Below, in pieces: positions 1 through 10,194 of a stretch of DNA of 64,000 nucleotides (within the stretch, counting starts at the first letter, position 1; every line of letters begins with the position of its first letter). Location of the stretch: contig CM035431.1 in the NCBI GenBank assembly GCA_020310875.1, forward strand, positions 13,739,781 through 13,803,780, in the 5' to 3' direction. Source of the DNA: Ceratopteris richardii (Eukaryota > Streptophyta > Polypodiopsida > Polypodiales > Pteridaceae). The notes beneath the pieces were generated by a model. That model ran no database searches. It was not told the origin of the DNA and worked only from the letters and a program-made list of their open reading frames with translations. Position numbers and translations under genes: made by a program.

Positions 1-2017
1 ATTAATGTATACTCCTTTGACCTACTCCCTAGAGTTCGAAGTTCAATTTGTGGGGTTTCAATACATTCATGCAAGTGCAGTGTCTGATAGGTCCTCTCGC
101 GTTAGTACTAACAACTAAATCTTCCAACGTGCACTTCCTCTAAACCTCCTCATATTTCAAAGCATTGGTGGAAATTATAATTGGAAAACTACAATAGATA
201 GGTTCTTCAGTCATACTGATTGTGTTCATGTCTGCTACTTTAGTTAAAAAAAAAGGATCTCTATATTTAGAGTAGGAGACCCAAAAAAGGGGATTGGTGT
301 GCCCAAGAAGGTGTTCCGTTGCACTACATGTCTTGCGTACTATTTGAGTCTTTATATTCCTAAATTTCAAGTATATATGGAATAATCTGAAATCAAATTG
401 TTCATCAATATTCTTTATGCTTATTGAGCATGTCCATGTGTTTTTGTTCTTTTTTTTTTTTGTTTATGTGTATCTGCATGATGGTATAATCATCCTCTAA
501 GTCTATGGTATAATCATCCTCTAAGTCGACATTCCATTCAAGACGAATAGACGCAAGTGTGTATGTAATCCTTTTCTATGTGCATGCACTATAATATGTG
601 TGTTTGTCGGCATCGAACCATCTCATTGTGCATGCTCGAGTGATGGATAAGAAAATCATAACCTGGAGATCTTCTGATTAGTCGTCAATCTTGAGAATGA
701 GAATGTAGCAAAAATGTTGAATCAATTTATTTTTTCTTCAAGATTCTACGTGTACGGGTCTATATTTGGGGGCATGTATATGTTTAAGTTTATTCGTGGT
801 ATGTAATTATTGAAACAGTTACTATAGCATATTGAAGTTTTTATGGTGGTACACATCGGAGCTTTTGTTCAAGAAGAAGTATCTCAACCGACTCGAAGTT
901 CTGTGCTCCCATATCAACTCCTACTGCCTTCCTCTCCTATCACCTTCCTCCAACGATGAAAGTTCCAATATGGACCTCTGCCATGTGTTTCTTCATAGTC
1001 ACTCTTTCCTCCCGGGAACAATTTCATTTCCCCTTGAAATTTTCTACACCGGCACAATGCTCTTAGTTGATGCCAAGCTTCTCCTCGACTTTACTTCTTA
1101 CTGACACATACATTGTTACTCTAAGCAATCATGAAATCAATGTTCACTCACTCAAAAATATACCTTAAGTATTGTGCTCAGATCATTTGTTCATGATGTC
1201 ATTGCCTGCATACCCGTGTGTGAGTGAGTGTTTTGGGTGAATTAGTCAGGACATTACCATATGAACAAAATAGTCTGAACGGAAAGAATCTATCAATGTA
1301 CAAATGTGCATAATCAATGAATAGCATAATGGTTAGATATACATGCTTCAAATAGAGCGTGAGTCTTGTGATGACATGGGCAAGACAAGCAATTTTGACT
1401 CAAGTTTGTTATTCATCAGGATTATTTTTTTAGTGAAAAGGAATGTGATACAGCAAACGTCTGCTAGAATTATCTATCTTTTGCAACGTAAATTGATTTA
1501 TTTTAGTGAAAATATTGTGCTTTAGAGATATTTGTTTCCTACCTGAATTGTGTATAAGTAATTTGTGCCATTTGAAGTCAGAGTAAAATTTTTGGTTCAT
1601 TCAACTAAACTTAACATGGCTTAAATATGCTTTGAGTGCATATGAATTCATATATTAAAAATCCTTTGACCCATGTCTTGTTTCAAAAGTTTTGTTAACC
1701 AAGCGTTGAGTGTTCTTTTGAGCAACCTATTGAGTTGAAATGGAAATAAATGCTCACTTATGTTGCTAAAGACAAACCTTCTCATTCCAATATAGGTTGA
1801 CTTGCATTTTTGTTGCTAAAGTATTGCTTCAAAGAGCTGTAAGTTTTTCTACGAATTGTAACTATGACTTCCCAACTTTGCTTGAAGCACCCCACGTGCA
1901 CTAACATTTGTGGACCCAATATTTGGAATGAATGTATCGAACTTTTTGTGAGTGTATCCACATGATCTAGATGTAGAAGAAATACTTAAGAGATATGAAT
2001 AGAAAGAAGAACAAGAT
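1..2017. other. No recognisable gene
   Basis: I see no convincing gene here. The longest open frames (about 60-90 codons) have no motif I know and no supporting reading frame around them. The stretch is AT-rich with short poly-T runs and resembles old intergenic or heavily decayed repeat DNA. The only structure I can define is a 24-bp tandem duplication near position 481. Confidence 0.6.
481..528. repeat. 24-bp tandem duplication
   Basis: Two adjacent copies of a 24-bp unit beginning ATGGTATAATCATCC occupy 481-504 and 505-528. They are essentially identical, so this is a recent slippage-type duplication in otherwise featureless DNA. Confidence 0.85.
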
Positions 2018-2350
2018 ATGATAGTGACTAGATCTAGGAAGGAAGCTCAAGAGCAAATGCCAAACAAACCAACTCAAGAGCCTAAGGAGATCCCTAGCAA
2101 AGGAAAAGGAAAAGCAACAAAAAGTAAAACTCAGACACAAGAATTAGAACCAAAAGAAGTACGAAAAGGAGAGAAAGTTGAGGACAACGGAGAGAAACCA
2201 ACAAAGAAGCCACCAACATATAGATTGATTTCTGAATTGGAAAAGATTAGTGACATCAAAAGAGTAGTCTTGGAGAAGATTCTCAAAGCCAAAGTAGCTC
2301 TTTCTGTAGAAGACATTTTAAAAATGTTAGGAGCTTATGTAAAAGAATAA
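2018..2350 (+). pseudogene. Ty3/gypsy gag-pol spacer fragment
   Basis: A 110-codon open frame begins with a Lys/Glu/Gln-rich, low-complexity basic stretch (residues 1-65) and ends with a conserved-looking segment containing YRLISELEK and LSVEDILKML (about residues 68-105). That segment commonly lies just before the retropepsin in this gypsy lineage. The next domain follows about 60 bases downstream. The upstream part of gag is not recognisable. The ATG is simply the first Met of the surviving frame, so the original start is unknown. Confidence 0.65.
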
Positions 2351-2410
2351 GTGATGAATATAATAAGAAGAAGAAGAGAGTCAATAGTAAGTAAAGATGA
2401 AGATGTATAG

Positions 2411-2970
2411 ATGGATGAGCCAAAGGTAACCATTTTAGAATTAAATGAATATGAAATGGATGATACGTTTGGGCATAGAAACTATTTAGGACCTGTGGTT
2501 GGGAATTTAGATAAGTCTAATGGTAACCCCAAAAGCCATTCTACTCATAAGCATTGGGAAAAGGGAACCATGGAGGCTATAGTCAAAATTTGGAACAATC
2601 CTAAACCATATCATACATTGATAGATTCAAGTTCAAACATCCATGTAGTTATGAGAGAGCTTTATGAAGAAGGTGAGTGGCATATAGATAGAGACCATGG
2701 ATGGTGAATGAAAGTTGCTAATAATGCTTGGGGTCATCTTCTAAGTGGTTCTACTAATGTAACCCTTTGTATTGGTGATGTGAAAGAAGTTCATCATTTC
2801 TTTGTGCATCAAAATTGTTCTTATCCAATTATTCAAAGACAACCTTTCATTTGTGTACAATGCATGGAAACTAAAGTCTTAGATGATTGTAGTGATTTTC
2901 AATGAGTTCTTTCAGGTGATGGATTGAAGTCTATTCAGTTCATGACTATCTATGTTATGAAATCACCATA
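2411..2970 (+). pseudogene. Ty3/gypsy aspartic protease remnant
   Basis: Two frames separated by a TGA at 2705-2707 together cover a retropepsin-like domain. The active-site region reads TLIDSSSNIHVV, so the expected Asp-Thr/Ser-Gly has become Asp-Ser-Ser and catalysis is unlikely. After the stop come GDVKEVHHFFV, an SYPIIQRQPFI segment matching the usual ILG-Q-P flap-to-helix region, and METKVLDD, typical of this gypsy type. A trailing segment (GLKSIQFMT) reads on after another stop. The family assignment is confident from the ordered motifs; activity is not expected. Confidence 0.75.
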
Positions 2971-3307
2971 GTTTGAGGAAGTATCTTGTCATGCACTCGG
3001 AATATGATTTCGAGCAAATTCTAGTATTATGCAAGCTAATAGTGGTACCTTTGTCCTTGATTTACCCCATTTTGAATCTTTTATTCTTGGATAATTTTCC
3101 TTTTATTCTTACAGAAAAAAACAAAAAAGTTAGAAAACATGAAAAATACTAGAAACTAGTAGTTTGCTTGATGAAAATGAAACGATATGTGGAATATTTG
3201 AGTTTGTCTCATGGGTTGATGTGATAGAAAAGATAGAAACATTCATGAGCAAAAAACAAGCGAAAGCAAAATGTGTGTCATTTCCATAAATTAAAATCTA
3301 TGCAATT

Positions 3308-3556
3308 TTGCATGATTGGATTGATGACCATCATTGCTTTGATGGATTTGAGCCAAACATAGATACAAAATACAACATTTTAGACAAGAAAGTGAAGGCA
3401 CTAGCTCAACCACTTCTCAAATCTCCTCATGAGATGATTAGAAAATTGATTCATGATCCAACTCTTCATGATCAATCAACAATTGCTCATGAATTTACTA
3501 AGGAAAAACTAGAACTAGTCAAGATAGATGCTAATGGCTGTCTTTCCTCTATATAG
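3308..3556 (+). pseudogene. Ty3/gypsy protease-RT connector remnant
   Basis: This 82-codon frame matches the connector between protease and reverse transcriptase in the same gypsy lineage: KKVKALAQPLL, then an R-K-L-I-H-D-P-T-L segment, then ending before three in-frame stops at 3555-3573. The connector resumes after the stops as RKAFTLEPHQIG and runs into the reverse transcriptase fragment at 3688 through one stop and a one-base shift. It has no enzymatic role by itself, but it shows that the flanking protease and polymerase pieces belong to one element. Confidence 0.65.
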
Positions 3557-3687
3557 AAATAATATTTCTAGAAGATCATACAAAATCATAGGAAAGCTTT
3601 CACTTTAGAGCCTCATCAAATAGGTTAAGCAGATCCTAGAATTATCACTCCAATGGTCATCTTTAGAATTCCTCACATACTTGGAAT

Positions 3688-4250
3688 TTGAGCCCTATTC
3701 TTGTGCCTAGAGCTCATCTTCCTGAACTGATGAGGGTGCTCAAAAAAAAGATGAGGATGCATATTGTTGAGTCCTCATCTCCTCCTTATTCAAACTCTTG
3801 GTTAACCATGCCAAAAAACAATGGAAAATTTCATTCTATCCAAAATCTTCAATTGGTTAGCAAATTAACCATCAGAAATCTTGGTATTCAACCAATTGGT
3901 GATGAATTTGTTGAAGCATTTGCAAGACATGCTATATACTCGATTAGAGATCTCTGTTCTGGCCATGAACAATTCCAATTGGTAGTAGAAAGTAGGGATA
4001 TAGAAATAATTAAGACACCTCTTGGTTTGGTTATAATATGTACATTACCTTAGTCTCCATCCAATTCAATTGCTCATATGATGAAGGCAATAAATTTGGT
4101 TTGTACAATTTTATTCCACACCTTGCTATGCCCTTCATAGATGATATTCCTATTAAGGGTTTTCTAGAATCAAATAAAGATCTTAATTTGGATGATGATG
4201 GATGTCAAAATTTTTTTAAAGCTCACATACTTGATTGTTAAAAGATTTTT
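3688..4250 (+). pseudogene. Ty3/gypsy reverse transcriptase remnant
   Basis: The first frame (3688-4053) carries the N-terminal fingers and palm of a Ty3/gypsy reverse transcriptase: a VPRAHLPEL connector, PPYSNSWLTMPKNNGK, LVSKLTIRNLGIQPIGDEF and the DLCSGHEQFQL segment that normally reads DLYSGYDQFQ. A one-base shift near 4050 moves the coding frame to 4038-4241, where PFIDDIPIKGF holds the active-site motif (F-I-D-D in place of the more usual F-L-D-D or Y-x-D-D). The thumb, connection and RNase H are absent. It is decayed and not expected to be active. Confidence 0.8.
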
Positions 4251-4766
4251 CAATTATTTGTTGAAGTGGGCTTAGCTTTGTGTATTGAAAAATCAAATTT
4301 TGGAGTCAATGAGGTACTCATCATTTGACATAAGTGTGTGTTTGGTTGCTTTAGGTTCCACAGACAAAGATAGGTTGAAAATGGGGGGTTATCGAATAAT
4401 TTCTAGTGCCTCTCTATTCACTATCAATCTATAACTTTAACAATCAATACAATTCAATAAGAAAATTGATCCCGGACTCTACAACAAAAAATAGAGTTTG
4501 GCATCAAAGTATCCCTTGATTATAGTACAACATACAGAACTCTACATATATAATCTACAATATCTTCTCTCTTGGAGTCACTCTGGTTATCTTCCTCTTC
4601 TTCTCCTCCTCACTACACTAAGGGATTCCAATAGTCATATGAACATTCGTTCCCATTACATGATACATGGGTACATATGTTGAATTCACCAAAATGTGCC
4701 TCTTGAATTCTCCAAAAGATTAATCCATTTAATTATAAAATATATGAATTACAAAATATTGAAGCT

Positions 4767-6660
4767 TTACAAAATATCATTCTGGTGGTAGTCTAACACT
4801 ATCATGCATGGTGGACTTAAATCCAAAGAAGGATTATGGATAGTACTCAAATCATACAGAAATTCATAAAAAACGTCTTGAAGATTGGATATTCAAGAAT
4901 CAAGAATTTCTTGAAAATTTTCTGAACCAACATTTGAATGAAGTTCCAAATTCCAAACAGAAGCTTTTAGAGTAGCTTCTATAAAACCCTCCTTAAAATT
5001 TTCTGAAAAGGCCAATGTAGTAGATTTTCCTTCTTCATGAAATAATTGGAACTTCTAAAACATTGCATTCTTCTATGGTAGCTACTCTTCCATTTCAATG
5101 AGCTTTCTTTGTAATTCATCTTTAGTTTTTAATAAAGAGGAAACTTCAATTTCTTCATGTGCCTACATGTGTACATGATGAGCAATAGTTTGATTACCCT
5201 CCTGCAATTGACTCTCTAAATCTTTAACCCCATCCAATTTAGCCATTGCTACCTAAAGACTTTCAGTGAGAGAAACAATCTTACCATTACAAAAATTCCT
5301 TGCAGTCAACAAGGTAGAAACTTTGTTTTGAAGATCATCCTCATCCTTCCAAAGAGCTTGAAGCTCATCTTTTCTAGCTACTAACTACTCAATGACTTCA
5401 GCATGATCTTTTGTGATTTCTTCAACTTGGACTTCTAGAGTAGTAATCCTATCTTTGAAAGATTGCATATCCTCAATAGAACACTTTTCTCGGCTTGCAA
5501 GTGCATCTTCTAATTTAGTATTCTGTTTCTTTAACAACAACACTTCAGCCTATGCTTGCTCTAATTGAGAGTGAATTGATAGAAGATTATTTTCTTCTTT
5601 CTCCATTTGCAAGGAACACAAAGCTAGTAATCTAGCGGCATATGCCATTGTGCTTGCTTGGATTCGGTAAGCTTTCAAAACCCAAGGATAAATAATACTA
5701 GAACAACTGATAGCATGTAGTTGTACTTTGCTTGCTCTATTCCTCCATGGATCTGGAATTTTTTGACTGAAGATCGGAAAACAAATGGATGATGAAGGTT
5801 GGGAGTATGAGAATTGGTTGGTTTTTGTTTGTAGTGATGTTGAAGGCTGAGAATCTTGTTCATGCTACAAGGGTTGAGGAGGGTTACTAGGCTACTAGCC
5901 TAAGTAAAATTGCTATGATAAGGGGTCAACTACTCTAGTCTAACCTTGATCTTGCCCCCACTTTTGTTGCTATTGTTTTTGTTGTTGCTACCCACTAGGT
6001 CCTTGGCTATGTCTGTTGTTGTTGAGGTTTCCCTTTTGGACTATTGCCTATCCTCTGCTGCTATTGTTATCGTTGATGGGCAACCTCATCCTCAACTCTC
6101 TCTTGCTGACATTGATCTTGAGCAGTTGCGATATCCTCTTCCTCTTGTCGTTGTTAGAGCTCCTCCTCAATTTGCTCCTACATACTTTGTTGGTGGGCTT
6201 CTTTTCCTTGACGGATAGCTTCATGAAATATATGGACCCATAATTGCTATTGCTCTTTTAGCCTAGAACTTACCTACCTGAAAGGAAACTTTATTCATCT
6301 ACTACAATAAACTGATGCAATTGAAGGAGAGGTGCTTCAGTACTAACAAATCCAAAAGCACACCTAACTTCGTATCTAACTGCTAAGACTTACGAGATGA
6401 TCTGTAGAGCCATCTCATCTTCTTCTTAATTCACCTAAAAATTATATGAGCCAAGCTGATATTAGCTTTGGTTATTGGAGCATCATTCATCAAGGAATAT
6501 AGAGTTTCAGAGACTCCATACGGGTTTGAATACACAAAAATCACTAATGTATCCAAACATAGTCCAAACATTCATGGCTTAGTATTCGGGAGTCTAGAAT
6601 ACTATATTCTTCAAAACATGGGCGACCAAACAAATGTTCCATCTCCTCTATGGAGGTGAG
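4767..6660 (-). pseudogene. Gln-rich coiled-coil protein pseudogene, function unknown
   Basis: Reading leftward from about 6660, a decayed coding region can be followed. It has an N-terminal part near 6600 (HLFGRPCFEEYS), a Gln/Glu-rich region at 6230-5920, a Trp-containing segment at about 5770 (PDPWRNRASKVQL) and a heptad-like coiled coil at 5660-5060 rich in Leu, Lys, Glu and Gln. A C-terminal segment ends at a TAA at 4767-4769. The stretch from 5660 to 5060 is interrupted only by TAG codons, each where Gln would suit the context. I do not recognise the family. It lies downstream of the minus-strand gypsy integrase at 7.3-8.5 kb, so it could be an extra 3' ORF of that element or the gag of another one. 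Confidence 0.5.
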
Positions 6661-7300
6661 TTCTACTGATGTTGTTATCCCTTGATTACTAACATGCAAT
6701 CAGGTTGCTATGTATGCTAAGTCAATCTCCAATCAAGCGTGTTTTCCAATCTAAAATTCGATAGAAAAAATTTGATCCCTTCATTCTTGAAGTTGGTCGT
6801 GATACTGTTTCACAAGGGAGTTAATAACTAGATTATTAGAGATCATAGTCCACTTAATTTCTGCATAATGAAGCAATCCGCAATAATGGAATCAATCAAT
6901 ATTAAGCTATGTTAAGTGGAGGGATCACTAACGGGCTCATATCTGATGGCTTGAGAACATTGGCTAATATAGTGCCTATCCTCTTGAATCAGAAAGAGAG
7001 TGAATCACTAGCATGCTCTATAAAATGTTTGAGTAAAACTTTTTGTTAATTGTTAGGAAAGGTTAAATAGGATGTAGAAAGGCCATTGAACATAGAATTG
7101 TAAATATCCACATGTGTGTAATTGAATGTAGAGAGCAGTTAATACTACATATAGATTTTCTACACTCGCTTCATGCTGAGGATGCACTACAAGTGGTCAC
7201 CATCCATAGCCCCCTTTTAGAAATCATGATGCCATTTAGTCAATGTTTGATACTATCACCTTATTCAAAAAATATATACACTATATACAATTGCTAACGG
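6661..7300. other. No recognisable gene
   Basis: Between the coiled-coil pseudogene and the integrase C-terminus of the minus-strand gypsy remnant I see no motif, repeat or usable frame. It may be decayed non-coding DNA of that element. Confidence 0.5.
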
Positions 7301-7319
7301 AAACTAGCTATGGTAAGGC

Positions 7320-8467
7320 TGGAACTTGGACCCATTGATTGGAGTTTGTAAAAGTTCACCTTCTAATGTGGCTATTTGAAATGTTGTAGGACCAATTTGT
7401 TGATTAATATAGAAAGGACCCCTCCATCAAAGTTTGAATTTTCCAGCCTATTGTTTCATTTTGGAATTAAACAATAGTATGAAATCTGGAGGCCGAGAAA
7501 TGGGAGTCTATAAATTTTTATCGTTTCATTGTCTCTGCCTATTTTGACCTACTTGCATCAAGAGAAAGCTATGATAATAGTATTCTTCTAGTTGGCACAG
7601 TGTACCAATTCAGCAATATAACAGATCTTCTGATAAATGTCTTTGTCAAACCACAATCCATAACTTGGGAATAGTAATGTCCATAGGTACTATGGCTTCT
7701 AAACCATTAACAAGGCATGAGCTATTAGATAATGACCAAACAAAACAAAAGATAAATACTCTTCATAACAGTAGATAAGCCCACAAAACAAAAGATAAAT
7801 ACTCTTCCTATTTATTAGGAAATTCAAGAAGAATCTTTTGCAACATAATTAGTAAAACTTTATTGGTACTGTTGGCCAGTCCATTTGCACGAGGATAATA
7901 CAAGGAGCTCAATTTATGTTTAATGTGAAGATAATCTATAATATAATTGATAAGTTGATAGAGGAAGTGAGTACCCAGATCCAAAATGAACTCCAAAGGA
8001 AGGCCAAATCTAGGGAATAATTCTATGAGCAAAACAATAGCTTCACTATGCACAATTGAGTGATGTAAACATCATCCTTCCACCCATTGTGTACAATAGT
8101 CTGTAGAGGTGAAAATGAAAGCTTTACCTCATGCACCCAATAGACGAATAGGACAAATGAGATCTAGTCCCCATTTTTTAAATGGCTCCAAAGGTAAGAT
8201 GGGCTATAAAGGGAATCGATGAACATCACTAGGTTCACCCATTCATTGATAATGATCACAATGTATGAAATGTTCACTACCATCTTTATGCATCATTGGT
8301 CACCATAAGCCACTATTTAAGATTTTATGTACTATGAGATCCGTACTTAGATGACCACTAGTCATACCAAAATGAGCCTCGGAAATAACTGCTAGGACTT
8401 CATGCAATGGCATGCAATACATTCAAATACCCCCACACATCTTTACAGTAGAACTGATTGAGAATAA
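7320..8467 (-). pseudogene. Ty3/gypsy integrase remnant
   Basis: Following RNase H leftward, a zinc-binding region is visible (an AHFGMTSGH segment, then HCDH). It is followed by EPFKKWGLDLI, which carries the first catalytic Asp, and TDYCTQWVE. The longest open piece (7808-8053) contains FILDLGTHFL, the second Asp, then HKLSSLYYPRANGLANSTNK. There the expected catalytic Glu of LAES is Asn, so the third acidic residue is lost. At about 7480-7320 a C-terminal WRGPFYINQ segment, followed by LEGELLQTPINGSK, completes the domain. At least three in-frame stops and a frameshift separate these pieces, so the enzyme is dead. Confidence 0.78.
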
Positions 8468-9170
8468 TCATAAATCAATGGTTGTCGAATGCCTATATTT
8501 TCTAGTTGTGAAGTGAAAATGAGATGGTGGAACATGCATTGCTAGAAAAGAAAGCATCCTCTTGTACCAGGTTGGAGTGCCTAAATCTAGCTCAGACTGG
8601 TCTGTAATATGACATAATGCTACATGAAGAAAAGTTTCATCCACTCCATCCGGGGGCTCACCATTATGCAATCGTGAACAAAAGTCAGCAATGATATGAG
8701 AAGATCTCGGATGATGGAATACATTGTAATCAAATCCTTGAAAGAGAAGTACCCATCTAGCTAATCTACCCACCAAATTTTGATGCTTGAATAAATAAAC
8801 CCAGGCACAATGATCAACATGGAAAGTAAATAATCGATCCAGAAAATAATGCAGACTTGTTTTTATAGAATATATGAGGAAAAGACATTCATGTTGTGTT
8901 ACCGAATAGTTCTTTTTCGTAGTTGTCAATCTGCAACTTGCATAATAGATTGGGAAAAACCATGATCTTTCGGCTTTCTACATTAGCATAGCACAAATGG
9001 CAATGTTCAAAGCATCAACAAATACATGGAACCATTCGGACCACTTAGGAATTTTGCATAAAATGTTCTTGCATGAGTAAAATTTTTAATCTTCTGAATG
9101 CCATATCAATTTCCAAAGTTGATTGAATCTTGAAAGTTTTGACATGGGCCAATGCATTCAATGGCATCGC
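8468..9170 (-). pseudogene. Ty3/gypsy RT thumb and RNase H remnant
   Basis: Upstream of the longest frame, a broken frame (about 9170-8930) shows an F-R-R-L-K thumb segment and a degenerate YYAS-R-L-T-T motif. The 153-codon frame then begins KKNYSVTQHECLFLIYSIK, where the RNase H Glu is present in QHECL. It continues with HVDHCAWVYL, the usual Asp-His-x-x-L region, then RLARWVLLFQGFDYNV and the end motif HIIADFCSRL followed by NGEPPDGV. That last feature is typical of one Ty3/gypsy group and precedes the integrase. The frame ends at a stop, but related residues continue into the integrase part. Confidence 0.78.
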
Positions 9171-9261
9171 AATAGGAGCTAAGTATCATAGATGATGCAC
9201 ATGCCACCAAATTTGGCCTAGGAACCATAAATCATATTTTGGAGTATGTGATGGAAATACT

Positions 9262-9990
9262 TGGAGGACCACTTTCCTAGGATTGATGATCTTTTAGATG
9301 CTCTAGGTGGAGCCATTGTATTTAGTAAAAGAGATTGTACAAATAGCTACCATCATATTAGAGTAAGAGATCATGATAAGACTTAGTTAATCTAGAGAAG
9401 ACTCAGTTGTTTCTTCCAGGGATAGAGTGTTTATTGATGGGACTCAGATGGATCCTAAGAAACTTTTAGTTATGTTATTTTGGCCTACTTCTTAGGATGA
9501 GCAGTAGTTATGATCATTTCTAGGGCATTCCGATTTTGATCGAAAATCATCTCTTCTTATTCGTCGATAGCAGTACCTATGAAAAAATTGCTTCAATGCA
9601 AAGTTCCATTTGCATGGAATCCAAAGTAGCATGATAGGTTTGATACTCTAAAACAAATTGTTTCAGAGGCTCCTATACTCACAGTGGTTGATCCACAAAA
9701 AACCTTTTGATTTAGAGACTGATGTTAATGGCATAAGCCATAGGGACAGTTTTGAGCCAAGATGGTAGGCTAGTGCATGAACAGGAGTTGTATGCAGTGG
9801 TGTGTGCTCTTAAAGTCTAGAGACACTATCTTTACTTTAAGGTATACACCGATCACCATACACTTAAGTATTTATAGTCAGCCAGATCTTCGAGGCAGAC
9901 AGGCTCATTGGGCTAAGCTCATATAGGAGTTTCACATGGAAATCCTGTATAGAAGAGCAAAGAGAATATAGTTGATGATGCAATATCACG
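9262..9990 (+). pseudogene. Ty3/gypsy RT and RNase H remnant
   Basis: RIDDLLDALGGAIVFSKRDC followed by SYHHIRVRDHDK marks the reverse transcriptase palm. The Tyr-x-Asp-Asp region that should follow is scrambled by stops (about 9385-9560). Coding signal returns at 9620-9720 with PFAWNPK and EAPILTVVDPQKPFDLETDVNG, the end of reverse transcriptase and start of RNase H. It continues at 9778-9960 with HEQELYAVVCALKV, a TAG, RHYLYFKVYTDHHTLKYL and another TAG. These are standard RNase H motifs of chromovirus-type gypsy elements. It is plainly non-functional. Confidence 0.75.
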
Positions 9991-10194
9991 GATAATGTAT
10001 CAAATGAGCTTTATAGTTCTAGAAAGCTCATTGCTTCAAGACATAAAGGAAGCACAGGTGGAAGATCCATATTCGAGCCGTCAGTGATCACTTTATTATA
10101 GGAGACGGGAGAGTTTGAGCTTTTTCTTCCCCTAGCAGAGCGAACAAGTCCATTCCATATTCCAGTTTCTCACAGGAGAATGGAATAATGAAAT

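Larger units (their letters stand above)
2018..4260 (+). mobile_element. Decayed Ty3/gypsy pol remnant
   Basis: A degenerate Ty3/gypsy polyprotein can be followed in order: gag-pol spacer, aspartic protease, connector and N-terminal half of reverse transcriptase. The frame is broken by stops and several one-base shifts, and it stops after the reverse transcriptase active-site region. No integrase, LTR, primer-binding site or target duplication was found, so the piece is truncated at both ends. The protein type (a protease followed by a long connector and an F-x-D-D reverse transcriptase motif) resembles a gypsy lineage I associate with fungi and seed-free plants; that comparison is from memory, not a search. 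Confidence 0.8.
7320..9170 (-). mobile_element. Decayed Ty3/gypsy remnant (RT thumb to integrase)
   Basis: Reading leftward from about 9170, the end of a reverse transcriptase, an RNase H, and an integrase with zinc-binding, catalytic and C-terminal parts follow in normal Ty3/gypsy order. Frames are broken by stops and small shifts. No LTRs, primer-binding site or target duplication were found. It lies head to head with another gypsy remnant that starts near 9250 on the plus strand. Its RNase H and integrase types suggest a different lineage from that neighbour. Confidence 0.8.

Noticed and set aside
832..1104. 90-codon plus-strand frame
   Set aside because: No recognised domain, no upstream promoter or neighbouring exon evidence; cannot be supported as a gene.
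5946..6243. Leu-rich, signal-peptide-like frames on the plus strand
   Set aside because: They are antisense to the Gln-rich region of the decayed minus-strand coding sequence, where CAA/CAG repeats read as Leu-rich on the other strand.
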